DNA of 59,162 bases from Halomonas lysinitropha (GTDB taxonomy: Bacteria > Pseudomonadota > Gammaproteobacteria > Pseudomonadales > Halomonadaceae). Made by a program: the position numbers and the translations under genes. The notes beneath the pieces are model-generated. The model was not told where the DNA came from and did not search any database. It saw only the letters and a program-made list of their open reading frames with translations. Positions 44,970-53,142 of this stretch are shown here, one piece after another (within the stretch, counting starts at the first letter, position 1; every line of letters begins with the position of its first letter). The DNA lies in NCBI RefSeq assembly GCF_902500215.1, contig NZ_CABVOU010000044.1, positions 3,268 through 62,429 of the forward strand. The letters run 5' to 3'.

Positions 44970-45874
44970 GCGCCTCGTCCTCCTTGCCGCACTGCCATGG
45001 CCTGCTCCCAGACTGCCGCCAGCAGCGCCAGGATGAAGTCCTGGGCCGGGCAGCGCGCCCAGCTCTGACGCATGAAGGCCAGATCGCGATCACCGCTGCC
45101 GCGGGCGGCATCCGCCAGGCGCAGCACCACCAGGTCGTCGGGTTCCAGCCGGCGCGGGGCGCAGGGCGTCGACAACGGCCTCCTCACCCGGCGCAGTAAC
45201 GTCTCCGGCGCCGAGAGCGTGCGGCCCATTACCGCTGGCAGTGTGAGCCCGTGGGCCTGGGGCGAGGCAGCCAGCTCGCGCATCGCCGCCAGCGACGCCA
45301 CGAGGTTGTGCACGGCGATGCCGGTGGCATGCAACGCCAGCGGCTCGCTCCGGGCGCGCTCGGCCAGCAATCGCCGGGCACGCCCCAGGCGCCCGGTGAA
45401 GCGTTGGCCCAGGGCTCGCAATACGTTGATGCGCGGATAGGCATTGAGCAGTTGGGCCGCCGCATAGCTTTCCTGATCGGCGTAGTAATCGTCGTGGAAC
45501 AGCCGCCCCAGCAATCCCTGGGCAGCGGGGCCCAGCGCCTCGGCCTCGGCCTGACCGGCTACCGCTTCCACCAGAGTCTTGAAGGCCGGATCCTGGCGCC
45601 AGGCCGCAGCCTCGGCGCGCTCATCGAGGCGACGGCCCAGCTCGGCGTGGCGCGATTCGCGGCCCTCTGCCTCGCGGGCCAGCAGGGCAGGCAGCGGCTC
45701 GCTGTCGAACACGAACGCCTGGCGCAGACGAGCCAGACGCAGGCGATTGATCAGCCCGCCGGCAGGCGCCAGATGGCGATCGATATTCGGCTCGGCATCC
45801 AGCTGGCGGATCTCCCGGGCATCGCTCACCTCCAGCAGGTTGACGAGACCGGGAATGTTCAGGCGCCTGGCCAT
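44966..45874 (-). CDS. Unknown 302-residue protein, possible degenerate P450-like partner of the peroxidase
   Basis: No family is recognised with certainty. The protein is Ala/Leu/Arg-rich and helical, without signal peptide. It starts MARRLNIPGLVNLLEVSDAR. Towards the C-terminus it has ETLLRRVRRP, an APRRLEPDDLVVLRLADAAR stretch and SWARCPAQDFILALLAAV around Cys275. The order of these resembles the ExxR, the PxR-v-l region and the Cys-containing loop of cytochromes P450, and the C-x-A-Q-D-F pattern recalls CYP74 enzymes (CxGKDF), but the protein is about 100 residues short. AGGGAGG precedes the start. It lies 9 bases after the peroxidase gene. Fused or neighbouring peroxidase-P450 pairs are known in oxylipin synthesis, which makes this reading attractive but unproven. 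Confidence 0.55.
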   Translation of the reverse strand: MARRLNIPGLVNLLEVSDAREIRQLDAEPNIDRHLAPAGGLINRLRLARLRQAFVFDSEPLPALLAREAEGRESRHAELGRRLDERAEAAAWRQDPAFKTLVEAVAGQAEAEALGPAAQGLLGRLFHDDYYADQESYAAAQLLNAYPRINVLRALGQRFTGRLGRARRLLAERARSEPLALHATGIAVHNLVASLAAMRELAASPQAHGLTLPAVMGRTLSAPETLLRRVRRPLSTPCAPRRLEPDDLVVLRLADAARGSGDRDLAFMRQSWARCPAQDFILALLAAVWEQAMAVRQGGRGA

Positions 45875-45883
45875 GGTGCCTCC

Positions 45884-47722
45884 CTATTCACGCGGTCTGG
45901 TTTCACGAGACCTGGTTTCTCGAGACCAGGGGAAGAAGACGTTGCGCACCCCCTCCATACGCGGCACCAGCTCGGGAAAGTGGCGGCCGATCACCGTGCG
46001 CAGACCGTTGTCGTCGATCCACTGCATGCCCGCCCGCGTATACACCTCGGGGGTGTAATCGTCGGTGAAGAAGCGGTCGCTCTTGAGGCGCCGCGAGGCC
46101 ATCAATATAAAGATGCGAAAGGCGGTATCGCTGAAGGCGAAGCCGGGCGGCGGCGTCTCGGCAAGGCAGCCGGTGAGCAGGTCGACCTGCTCCACGTCGC
46201 CGTAGACCGCCTCCAGCTCGCGCTGCCAGTCGGGATTGTCGGTGAGCTCGGCGAAGCTCGCCGGGGCCGGCATGTCGATCAGCCGGCGGAATCGACAGTA
46301 GCGCGGCACGCCACGCTCCCGGTCGCGCAGTACGTCGATGGAGGCCAGATCGATGGTGCGCTCATGAGGCGCCTGCTTGGCATGCTGCTGCAGGTGACTC
46401 GGGAAATTGTGCAGCACCAGCGCCCCGGGGTGACTGGTGCCCAGCGAATAGAGCGCGTCGGCAAGCGACACCTCGTCGTAGAGCGAGTGGGTCTGTGAGC
46501 CGGCCACCTCGGTCAGGCCACACGCCTTGAGCGGAGTGTCATCGGCCAGGCGACGGAAGTCGAAGTCGTCGGGCACCAGCGGATGCATGCGGTAGACGGC
46601 GCTGAACTCCTCGGTGATGGCATAGGGCGCCGCGTGGTGATCCACCGGCGAGCCGACGATGCCGCTGAAGAGTTCGCTGTCGCTGACCCGGCCCCGGCTG
46701 CGGTAGAAGTGCTCGTCGAGAATGCCCCACCAGTTGGCACGCATGCCCAGGCGCAGCTCCGGGGTATCGAGCAGGGCCGGCGTCCACTCCACGGTATGGA
46801 TCTTGGCGATCAGGGCCGTGTTGATCAGGCGCGCCTTCTGGAACAGCCATTCCCCGTCACGATCCGGGTGCTCGATGCGCAGCCGATCGACGATGGCGTT
46901 GTGTTCCCGGGCGAAGAGGGTGTGCATCAACGACAATCCCACCCACCAGTTGCCGTTGACCCCCGCCAGTTCGATGCCGTGCTCGTCTCGGGGCAGGTGG
47001 CCGTCGGGGCGCAGGTAGAGCTTGCCGTCGGGGAGCAGCTCGCCGCTCTCCGGGTCGCTGCGCACGAGGCGCTGGCGCTTGAGGCTGCTGCCATAGATCT
47101 GCGAGCCATCCCACCACTGGGTCTCGGTGTTGAGGAAGGTCTCGGGGAAGCCCTCGTCGGCGGGACCGCGCGTCGAGTCGCGGCGTGAGCGCAGCACCGT
47201 CATGCGCTCCCACGGCCAGTCGTCGCCCTCGTCGAGGGGAATCTCGTAGGGCGTCGCCTCGGTATCATTACTGCCATGACTGAACCAGTCGTGGACCATG
47301 AACTGCAGCCAGGCGGGCACCAGGACATTCAGCGTAGTGGCCGGGGTGAAGGTCTCGCGGGTCATCAGCCGGCGGCTCACCACCCGCGGGCTCGGCGTCA
47401 TCAACGCCTCGCCGGTCTCGGGGAACGTCTCGGCAATGGGCACGTTGCGCCCGAAGCGGGTATAGGCCTGGCCCATGCAGGGGGCCGCCAGGTCGTTGTA
47501 GCTGCCGTCGGCGGTACGACAGCCGCGCACGTCGAAATCGCCCTTGTCGGGGTCGGGCGGGCGCTTGCGCTCGGTGTCGAAGAGATTGTGCCAGCGCAGG
47601 TTCCCGCGCAGGGCAACGAGGTTCACCACGGCGATGAGGAAGGGAAACTGATACCACTGGCGGCGCCGGTTGATGCGCCGAAAGAGCCGACCGAGCAGAC
47701 CGCTGCCGCGTTGACCGAACAT
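45884..47722 (-). CDS. Haem peroxidase-superfamily protein, fatty acid alpha-dioxygenase-like
   Basis: The 612-residue protein belongs to the animal-type peroxidase/cyclooxygenase superfamily. It has the distal His in LQFMVHDWFSHG (His144), NTETQWWDGSQIYG, the REHNAI helix, EEFSAVYRMHPLVPDDF with the proximal His, and GFAFSDTAFRIFILMASRRL, which is very close to plant alpha-dioxygenase. A hydrophobic segment at residues 25-40 may anchor it to the membrane. Plant alpha-dioxygenases and cyclooxygenases insert O2 into fatty acids. ATG 47722 follows GGGAGGAG. It is the first gene of the five-gene minus-strand operon. Confidence 0.87.
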   Translation of the reverse strand: MFGQRGSGLLGRLFRRINRRRQWYQFPFLIAVVNLVALRGNLRWHNLFDTERKRPPDPDKGDFDVRGCRTADGSYNDLAAPCMGQAYTRFGRNVPIAETFPETGEALMTPSPRVVSRRLMTRETFTPATTLNVLVPAWLQFMVHDWFSHGSNDTEATPYEIPLDEGDDWPWERMTVLRSRRDSTRGPADEGFPETFLNTETQWWDGSQIYGSSLKRQRLVRSDPESGELLPDGKLYLRPDGHLPRDEHGIELAGVNGNWWVGLSLMHTLFAREHNAIVDRLRIEHPDRDGEWLFQKARLINTALIAKIHTVEWTPALLDTPELRLGMRANWWGILDEHFYRSRGRVSDSELFSGIVGSPVDHHAAPYAITEEFSAVYRMHPLVPDDFDFRRLADDTPLKACGLTEVAGSQTHSLYDEVSLADALYSLGTSHPGALVLHNFPSHLQQHAKQAPHERTIDLASIDVLRDRERGVPRYCRFRRLIDMPAPASFAELTDNPDWQRELEAVYGDVEQVDLLTGCLAETPPPGFAFSDTAFRIFILMASRRLKSDRFFTDDYTPEVYTRAGMQWIDDNGLRTVIGRHFPELVPRMEGVRNVFFPWSRETRSRETRPRE

Positions 47723-47979
47723 GAAGCTCCTCCCTGGTCTCGATGCCAAAGGAACCGGCGCGCTGTGGCCCACCATCCATGGCCGACGCGAAGAATGAAG
47801 ACTTCACTTCCCTTGAGGATGAACGTGACCATAGTGCACTTGACAACTAACCTTTAGCACAGGGTCTCACCTCCCTCCAGAACAGAACTTCACTGCCCGC
47901 AAGGAGAAGTTTCCAGGAGGTGTCTCCGGATTCGCTACGCACGATGTCCTGCCCCGCTTCCCGGGGACAAGGAGGGCAC
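47723..47979. promoter_or_regulatory. Divergent promoter region of the oxygenase cluster
   Basis: This 257-base spacer separates the peroxidase operon (minus) from the second membrane protein/cytochrome pair (plus). TTGACA occurs at 47839-47844 and AACTTC/GAAGTT half sites at 47886-47911 flank 14 bases. Shared control of the two arms is likely; a definite promoter could not be assigned. Confidence 0.4.
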
Positions 47980-48351
47980 TTGACCAAGGCTGACTACGCA
48001 ACGGGATTCCGCCTGATGGTGCTGCTGGGCGTGGTAGCCAACTTGGCCCTGGCGATACCCGCGGTGTTCGTCCCCAATGCGGTGATCACGCTGGTAGGCG
48101 GGGCACCGGTAGCCGAGACGGTGTGGCCCGCCTTCGCCGGCTGGCTGCTGATCCTGCTCAGCCTGTTCTACCTGCCGGCCGCCCTGGACCCCGGGCGATA
48201 TCGGATAATCGCCGTGCTGACGGTGCTGGCGCGTTTCGCCGGGGTCGTATTCTTCACGCTGCTGTATCCGCAGTTCCTGCTGCTTGCCCTGTTCGACCTG
48301 TTCTTCGGCGTCACCCAGGGCGCGCTGCTGCTGGCGCTCGGCCGACGCTGA
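47980..48351 (+). CDS. Small four-helix membrane protein, paralogue of the 41570-41962 product
   Basis: The 123-residue protein has four predicted membrane helices with MVLLGVVANLALAIPAVFVP, PAFAGWLLILLSLFYLPAAL and VVFFTLLYPQFLLLALFDLF, ending GVTQGALLLALGRR. It matches the other small membrane protein in helix order and in the FYLPAAL phrase. The start is TTG at 47980 with an AAGGAGG site 4-5 bases away; an ATG frame start at 47920 would add 20 polar residues. The di-haem cytochrome gene follows 34 bases later. Confidence 0.78.
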   Translation: MTKADYATGFRLMVLLGVVANLALAIPAVFVPNAVITLVGGAPVAETVWPAFAGWLLILLSLFYLPAALDPGRYRIIAVLTVLARFAGVVFFTLLYPQFLLLALFDLFFGVTQGALLLALGRR

Positions 48352-48385
48352 GCGGTGTCTTCGGCTCATTCGGGAGGAAGCGGTC

Positions 48386-49849
48386 ATGGTTCACAAGGAT
48401 TATACCCACGCCAAGTCTCGTCGCTGGCTCGCCTGGCTGGCCCTGCTGCTGATACTGGGCGCCGCGGTGGCGGCGATCGGCTGGTACAAGCTGTTCCGCG
48501 AGGAGCCCCAGCAGTTCGATAGCATTGAGGCCTTCTACCTGTATGGCTCCATTGGCACCGAGCCGGAGGAAGGCCTGCCCTACTGGGTGTGGCGCGTGCT
48601 GCCGGGCCTCTTCCCGCAGCACCTGCCGGGCGATGGGGAAGACGCGAGCTACGCCGCCCTGGGCGTGGCCTGGGAAGAAGGCCAACCCACCCCGGTGGGC
48701 TTCTCGCTGAAGACCATCGGCTTCCCGCGCATCGGCATCAATTGCGCGGCTTGCCATACGGCCACCTACCGCATGGCGCCGGACGACGAGCGCCGGATCG
48801 TGCCCGCCGGGCCCCATCAGACCTTCGACCCCCAGGCCTACCTGCGCTTCCTGGGCGACGCCGCCGCAGACCCGGACTTCACCGCCGAGAATCTGCTGGG
48901 GGCCATTGGCGAGGAGACCGAGCTCTCCTGGCTCGACCGCCTGCTCTACCGCTTCCTGATCATCCCGCGCACCCGCGACGGGCTGCTGGAGCAGGCCGAG
49001 CGCTTCACCTGGACCGAAGACCGACCCCGCTGGGGACCGGGGCGCATCGATCCCTTCAACCCGGTGAAGTTCCACCCCGACCTGCTGGCCCTGGACCCCG
49101 CCGAGGATGACACCATCGGCAATTCCGACATCATGCCGCTCTGGGCGATGAACGAGCAGGAGGGCTACGCCCTGCACTGGGACGGGCTCAACGACTCGCT
49201 CACCGAGGTGGTACTGAGCGGCGCCATCGGCGATGGCGCCCGCCCGGACTCCCTGCCGGTGGAAGCGTTGGGCGAACTGGAAGCCTACCTGCGCGAGTTG
49301 GCGCCGCCGTCCTACCCCTTCAGTTCTTTGGACCAGCAGGTGGTCGGACGCGGCGAGGTGCTGTTCGAGGAGACCTGCGCCAACTGCCACGGCCCCGAGG
49401 GGGCACGCACCGGCACGGTGATCCCGCAGCCTGAAGTGGGCACCGACAGCCACCGCCTGGCGATGTGGACCGCGGAGGCCGCCGAGCGCTACAACGCCTA
49501 TGCCGAGGACTACCCCTGGGACTTCGACGCCTTCGTCAAGACCGATGGCTACGTGGCCAAGCCGCTGACCGGCATCTGGCTGCGCGCGCCCTACCTGCAC
49601 AACGGCTCGGTACCCACCGTGGAGGACCTGCTGCGCCCTGCCGAGGAGCGCCCCGAGGTGTTCCATCGCGGTTACGATGTCTATCACCCCGAGCGCCTGG
49701 GCTTCATCCACGAGGGCGAGGACGCCGAGCGACACGGCTTCCGCTTCGACACCCGCGAACCCGGCAACAGCAACGCCGGCCACGAGTACGGCACCGAGCT
49801 GCCGGCGGAAGACCGTGAAGCGCTGGTCGAGTACCTCAAGACCCTCTAA
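48386..49849 (+). CDS. Second membrane-anchored di-haem c-type cytochrome (RoxA/OdsA-like)
   Basis: The 487-residue protein has a membrane anchor (WLAWLALLLILGAAVAAIGW, residues 14-33) and a periplasmic part with haem c sites NCAACHTA and TCANCHGP and the phrase WLRAPYLHNGSVPTVEDLL. It shares the whole architecture with the product of 42023-43591, including GSIGTEPEEGLP near the start and WGPGRIDPFNPVKF in the middle, so the two are old paralogues. ATG 48386 follows GGGAGGAAG. Activity is unknown; dioxygenase, hydroperoxide isomerase (diol synthase) or peroxidase are the family options. Confidence 0.85.
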   Translation: MVHKDYTHAKSRRWLAWLALLLILGAAVAAIGWYKLFREEPQQFDSIEAFYLYGSIGTEPEEGLPYWVWRVLPGLFPQHLPGDGEDASYAALGVAWEEGQPTPVGFSLKTIGFPRIGINCAACHTATYRMAPDDERRIVPAGPHQTFDPQAYLRFLGDAAADPDFTAENLLGAIGEETELSWLDRLLYRFLIIPRTRDGLLEQAERFTWTEDRPRWGPGRIDPFNPVKFHPDLLALDPAEDDTIGNSDIMPLWAMNEQEGYALHWDGLNDSLTEVVLSGAIGDGARPDSLPVEALGELEAYLRELAPPSYPFSSLDQQVVGRGEVLFEETCANCHGPEGARTGTVIPQPEVGTDSHRLAMWTAEAAERYNAYAEDYPWDFDAFVKTDGYVAKPLTGIWLRAPYLHNGSVPTVEDLLRPAEERPEVFHRGYDVYHPERLGFIHEGEDAERHGFRFDTREPGNSNAGHEYGTELPAEDREALVEYLKTL

Positions 49850-49855
49850 TCGAGC

Positions 49856-49966
49856 ACGATCAGGCTAGGCGAATCAGGCGGAGCCGACGGCGGTTCCGAC
49901 GGTGCCGCCTTTGCCGCTACACTGCGGGCAGAATCCACTCTGGCCCCAGATTGGCCAAACCCCGAG
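49856..49966 (+). pseudogene. Remnant of a histidine kinase C-terminus in front of the response regulator
   Basis: In the frame of the response regulator, the bases after the cytochrome stop read IRLGESGGADGGSDGAAFAA followed by TLRAESTLAPD. This resembles the last residues of a histidine kinase ATPase domain and in particular the tail of the fragment at 39223-39627 (LRLLPDDGADGATFAARVLA). The two share CCTTTGCCGCTA and several flanking bases. No other kinase part remains, so the kinase gene that once preceded the regulator is gone. Confidence 0.6.
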
Positions 49967-49972
49967 GCGTCC

Positions 49973-50617
49973 GTGAGCGAGCCCCCCTCTTCCTGCATTG
50001 CCATCGTCGACGACGACCAGGCGCTTCGCGACTCGCTGACCTGGCTGCTCGGCTCCGTGGGCCTGACCACCTGCGCCTATGCCGATGGCGAAGCCTTCCT
50101 CGCCGCCGATGCCAGCGGCCATGACGCCATCCTGCTCGAAGTGCGCATGCCGGGGCTCTCCGGCCTGCAGGTGCAGCAGCGGTTGATCGAGCGCGGCGAC
50201 GAGACGCCGGTGATCTTCATGACCGGCCACGGCAACGTGCCCATGGCCGTCTCGGCGTTGAAGAGCGGCGCCTTCGATTTCATCGAGAAGCCCTTCAACC
50301 CTCAGCAGCTCATCGACTCCGTCCAGCAGGCGCTCACCGAGCACCAGCGCCGCCGGCAGGCCAAGCAGCGCCTGGGCGAACTGCAGGCCCGCTACGCGGC
50401 CCTGCGCCCCAAGGAGCAGCGGATCCTGGTCCATGTCGCCGAGGGGATGACCAGCCGCCAGATCGCCGAGCACCTGGACATCAGCGCCAAGACGGTGGAG
50501 ATCTACCGGCTGCGCGCCATGAAAGCCCTGGGAGCCGGAAACCTCGCCGAGCTGGTGCGGCTGTGCGTGGCACTGGGGCTGGTAGAGACGCTGCCCGATG
50601 TACCCACTCTTTCCTGA
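49973..50617 (+). CDS. FixJ/NarL-type response regulator with Glu at the phosphorylation site
   Basis: The 214-residue protein has a receiver domain (residues 8-120; AIVDDDQ, FMTGHG, EKPFNP) and a LuxR-type HTH (about 140-200; ISAKTVEIYRLRAMKAL). The position that normally holds the phospho-accepting Asp (LLDVRMPG) is Glu56 here (codon GAA at 50138). Other receiver residues are kept. Such a change often mimics phosphorylation. The start is GTG 49973 behind GAGG. No intact kinase lies nearby; only a remnant precedes it. A constitutively active orphan regulator, perhaps of the neighbouring oxygenase cluster, is inferred. Confidence 0.88.
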   Translation: MSEPPSSCIAIVDDDQALRDSLTWLLGSVGLTTCAYADGEAFLAADASGHDAILLEVRMPGLSGLQVQQRLIERGDETPVIFMTGHGNVPMAVSALKSGAFDFIEKPFNPQQLIDSVQQALTEHQRRRQAKQRLGELQARYAALRPKEQRILVHVAEGMTSRQIAEHLDISAKTVEIYRLRAMKALGAGNLAELVRLCVALGLVETLPDVPTLS

Positions 50618-50730
50618 ATATCGGCCCACCTCCCTGCGCCTGGCAGTGTCCTCCGAACCCTCTAGACTTCAATTGTTAGCCGCGGCTGCGACGGCCGCCA
50701 CGCCGAAATCTGTCCTGGGGAGGCTACAAC

Positions 50731-51546
50731 ATGAACAAGACAGCCATTCGCACCCTACAGCACTACCTCGCCGACAGCGGTGACTACACCGGTGCCATCG
50801 ATGGCCTTCGAGGCCCCAAGACGCATGCCGCCGTGGAGGCCGCCTTGAAGCGGCATGCCGACAAGCTGCCGTCGGGCAGCGACGCCTGGAGTGACCGACG
50901 TCGCGCCGTTGCCTGTCTGCAGCTTGCCTGCCGCGAGAAGCGCATCGAGGTGGGCACCATCGATGGCCTGTGGGGCCCGCAGACCGACTACGCCCATGAG
51001 GTGCTGGATACCCTGCTGGAGACCGGCAAGAAACCGCCTCTGTGGCGCGATCAGCAGCCGCTGGACGAGAACCCCAACGGCTGGTGTCGCGAGGCCGAAC
51101 TCGAGCAGACGCTGGGTTCACCAAGCCGCAAGCCGCCGCTGGTGGTCGTGCCCTGCCCCTGGCCGTTGGCCCTGGCCTGGGACCCGAGCACCCGTCCCTC
51201 CGGCATCGGCTGTCACGAGCGGGTCGCCGAGAGCCTTGCGCGTGTGCTCGAACGCGTCCACGACCACTACGGGGACGAGCGGCTGCGCGAGCTGGGACTG
51301 CACCTGTACGGCGGCTGCTACAACAAGCGCCGCAAACGTGGCGGCAGCAGCTGGTCGACCCACGCCTGGGGCGTCGCCATCGACTGGGATCCGGCGAGGA
51401 ACCGGCTCAAGTGGGGCCGCGATCGCGCGCGGCTGGCCAGGCCCGAGTATGAAGACTGGTGGCGCTTCTGGGAGGAGGAAGGCTGGGTCAGCCTGGGCCG
51501 CCACCGTAACTTCGACTGGATGCACGTGCAGGCGGCCAGGATCTGA
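50731..51546 (+). CDS. Peptidoglycan-binding and M15-type peptidase-like protein
   Basis: The 271-residue protein has two peptidoglycan-binding-like repeats (residues 3-40, DYTGAIDGLRGPKTHAAV; and 60-95, IEVGTIDGLWGPQTDYA) and a C-terminal D-Ala-D-Ala carboxypeptidase-type domain with STHAWGVAIDWD (zinc His and Asp) and FDWMHVQ. There is no signal peptide. The layout resembles phage endolysins, but no other phage gene is near. It has a good GGGGAGG ribosome site. It may be a stray lysin or a cell-wall-active protein exported in another way. Confidence 0.8.
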   Translation: MNKTAIRTLQHYLADSGDYTGAIDGLRGPKTHAAVEAALKRHADKLPSGSDAWSDRRRAVACLQLACREKRIEVGTIDGLWGPQTDYAHEVLDTLLETGKKPPLWRDQQPLDENPNGWCREAELEQTLGSPSRKPPLVVVPCPWPLALAWDPSTRPSGIGCHERVAESLARVLERVHDHYGDERLRELGLHLYGGCYNKRRKRGGSSWSTHAWGVAIDWDPARNRLKWGRDRARLARPEYEDWWRFWEEEGWVSLGRHRNFDWMHVQAARI

Positions 51547-51557
51547 CGCCAGGCGCC

Positions 51558-52532
51558 TCAATCACGCAGGATGGTCATGCGGCGCGTCTCGTCCTCGGGG
51601 AAGACGCGCCCGCTGCGCAGGGCGGCGAACAGGTGAAGGAACACCACGCCGGGCTCGCCGAACACCTCGCCGGAACGGAAGTAGGAGTGCCCCTTGGGGT
51701 AGTCATAGCGGGTATTGACGTCGTCGCAGTCGACGGCGAAGACGTTGCGCGCCACTCGGGTCATGTCCTCCGGGCCGGAGTGACCGAGGCGCCGGGAGGC
51801 GATGCGGTTCTTCAGGTTCGAGGCCTTGCTGGCGCGCAGCGCCAGGTCATCCGAGGCGAAGTAAACGGTGACGTTGCGTGAGGCATGGACGATCAGCTCG
51901 CCGCTGTGCCCCTCCTCCAGCGACTCGTTGACGATATCGGCGGCGATCAGGAAGGTATTGCGGAACAGCATCGGCACCCCGCCCGGTAGAGAGTACTTGC
52001 GCCATACGCGCATCGTCTCGCGCAGCACCCTATTGCCCATGGAGTGGGCCAGCACGTTAATGCGCTTGAGGCATGGGGTCGGGTCCACCTCGAACTGATC
52101 GGTCTCGCGCCACTCCAGAAAGCGCTGCAGCACACGGGCGAAGGAGAAGGCACTCAGGTCCGCCGATTCCTGGTCATCCCAGTAGTCCTTGACGATGCCC
52201 ATGTCGTTGTCGCAGGGCCAGACCAGGGGCACCACCAGCACCTCACCGGGCTGGCTGGCATCGCAGAGCTCCTGGAACTCCCGCGCCGCCGAGAAGACAT
52301 CCGTCGGCAGGTTGGAGAAGCCATGGATGTAGATGACCACCTGGCGAACAGCGGACTCCTTCAGACGCCGCAGGAACGCCGTGCTGCCGAGTTCCTGGTA
52401 CTGCCCCGCCGCGACTTCCTCGCAGTAGTAGACCGAGTTGCTGGCGGCGTTGTTCTTGAGATCGAAGTCAAAGGGTCGATTCGCCCGGGTGCGGATGCTC
52501 TGGGTGGGGAAGCGGTTGGTGATGAACAGCAT
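51558..52532 (-). CDS. DUF900-type alpha/beta hydrolase
   Basis: The 324-residue protein has VVIYIHGFSNLP (oxyanion strand), the nucleophile elbow LAHSMGNRVL and conserved NTFLIAADIVNE, YFASDDLALRAS motifs, typical of DUF900 esterase-like proteins. No signal peptide is seen. ATG 52532 is preferred over GTG 52541 because GAGGTG then has proper spacing. Substrate unknown. It is convergent with the M15 protein gene, only 11 bases from its stop. Confidence 0.82.
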   Translation of the reverse strand: MLFITNRFPTQSIRTRANRPFDFDLKNNAASNSVYYCEEVAAGQYQELGSTAFLRRLKESAVRQVVIYIHGFSNLPTDVFSAAREFQELCDASQPGEVLVVPLVWPCDNDMGIVKDYWDDQESADLSAFSFARVLQRFLEWRETDQFEVDPTPCLKRINVLAHSMGNRVLRETMRVWRKYSLPGGVPMLFRNTFLIAADIVNESLEEGHSGELIVHASRNVTVYFASDDLALRASKASNLKNRIASRRLGHSGPEDMTRVARNVFAVDCDDVNTRYDYPKGHSYFRSGEVFGEPGVVFLHLFAALRSGRVFPEDETRRMTILRD

Positions 52533-52646
52533 GATGGCCACCTCGAGGAGTGGACGGCAGAGACGCTGCCATTTCTCTTGAAACTAGCACAGCCTCCCCG
52601 GGCGGCCAGGAGAGCCACGTCAGCCCCCGACCACCGACCATGCAGA

Positions 52647-53000
52647 TCATCGACCCAGCATCGCCAGGTACTGCCTGAGCACCACGGCATTGTTGTGGCG
52701 AACGTCCCTGGCAGCGAAGACCAGGGTGACGGTCTCGCTGGCGGCCCGCTCGGCCAGGTCTCTCAGCGTCTCGCGATGCGCCTTGAGCTCGGCCAGGTAG
52801 CGCCGACGAAATTCCCCCCAGCCGAGTTCACCGGCATGGAAGGCCTTGCGCAGCTCGTCGCTGGGCGCTACCTCCTTGCGCCATTCGTCGATTCGCGCAT
52901 CGGCCTTCGCCACCCCGCGGGGCCAGAGGCGGTCGACCAGCACCCGATAGCCATCGTCTCGACTCGGTGCCTCGAAGGCACGCTTCAGCTCGATGCTCAT
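52647..53000 (-). CDS. DUF488 family protein
   Basis: The 117-residue protein starts MSIELKRAFEAPSRDDGYRV and has VLVDRLWPRGVAK, LGWGEFRRRYLAEL and VTLVFAARDVRHNNAVVL, all typical of DUF488 (YeaO-like). The role of the family is unknown. ATG 53000 follows CAGGAGG. It stands alone, divergent from the YHS protein gene. Confidence 0.92.
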   Translation of the reverse strand: MSIELKRAFEAPSRDDGYRVLVDRLWPRGVAKADARIDEWRKEVAPSDELRKAFHAGELGWGEFRRRYLAELKAHRETLRDLAERAASETVTLVFAARDVRHNNAVVLRQYLAMLGR

Positions 53001-53142
53001 GGAGGACCTCCTGGCGGTGAAGACGCCCCCAGTGTAGCCAAGCTGATCGGATGGACAGTCTCCACGCTGTGCAGGGTCACGTAAGGCCGGGGGGCGTGGC
53101 CAGACAGAACCCTGTGACCGCAGGGTCGAGAGGAGGCAGATC

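Noticed and set aside
50731..51546. A prophage
   Set aside because: Only a single lysin-like gene is present; there are no integrase, capsid, tail or holin genes around it.
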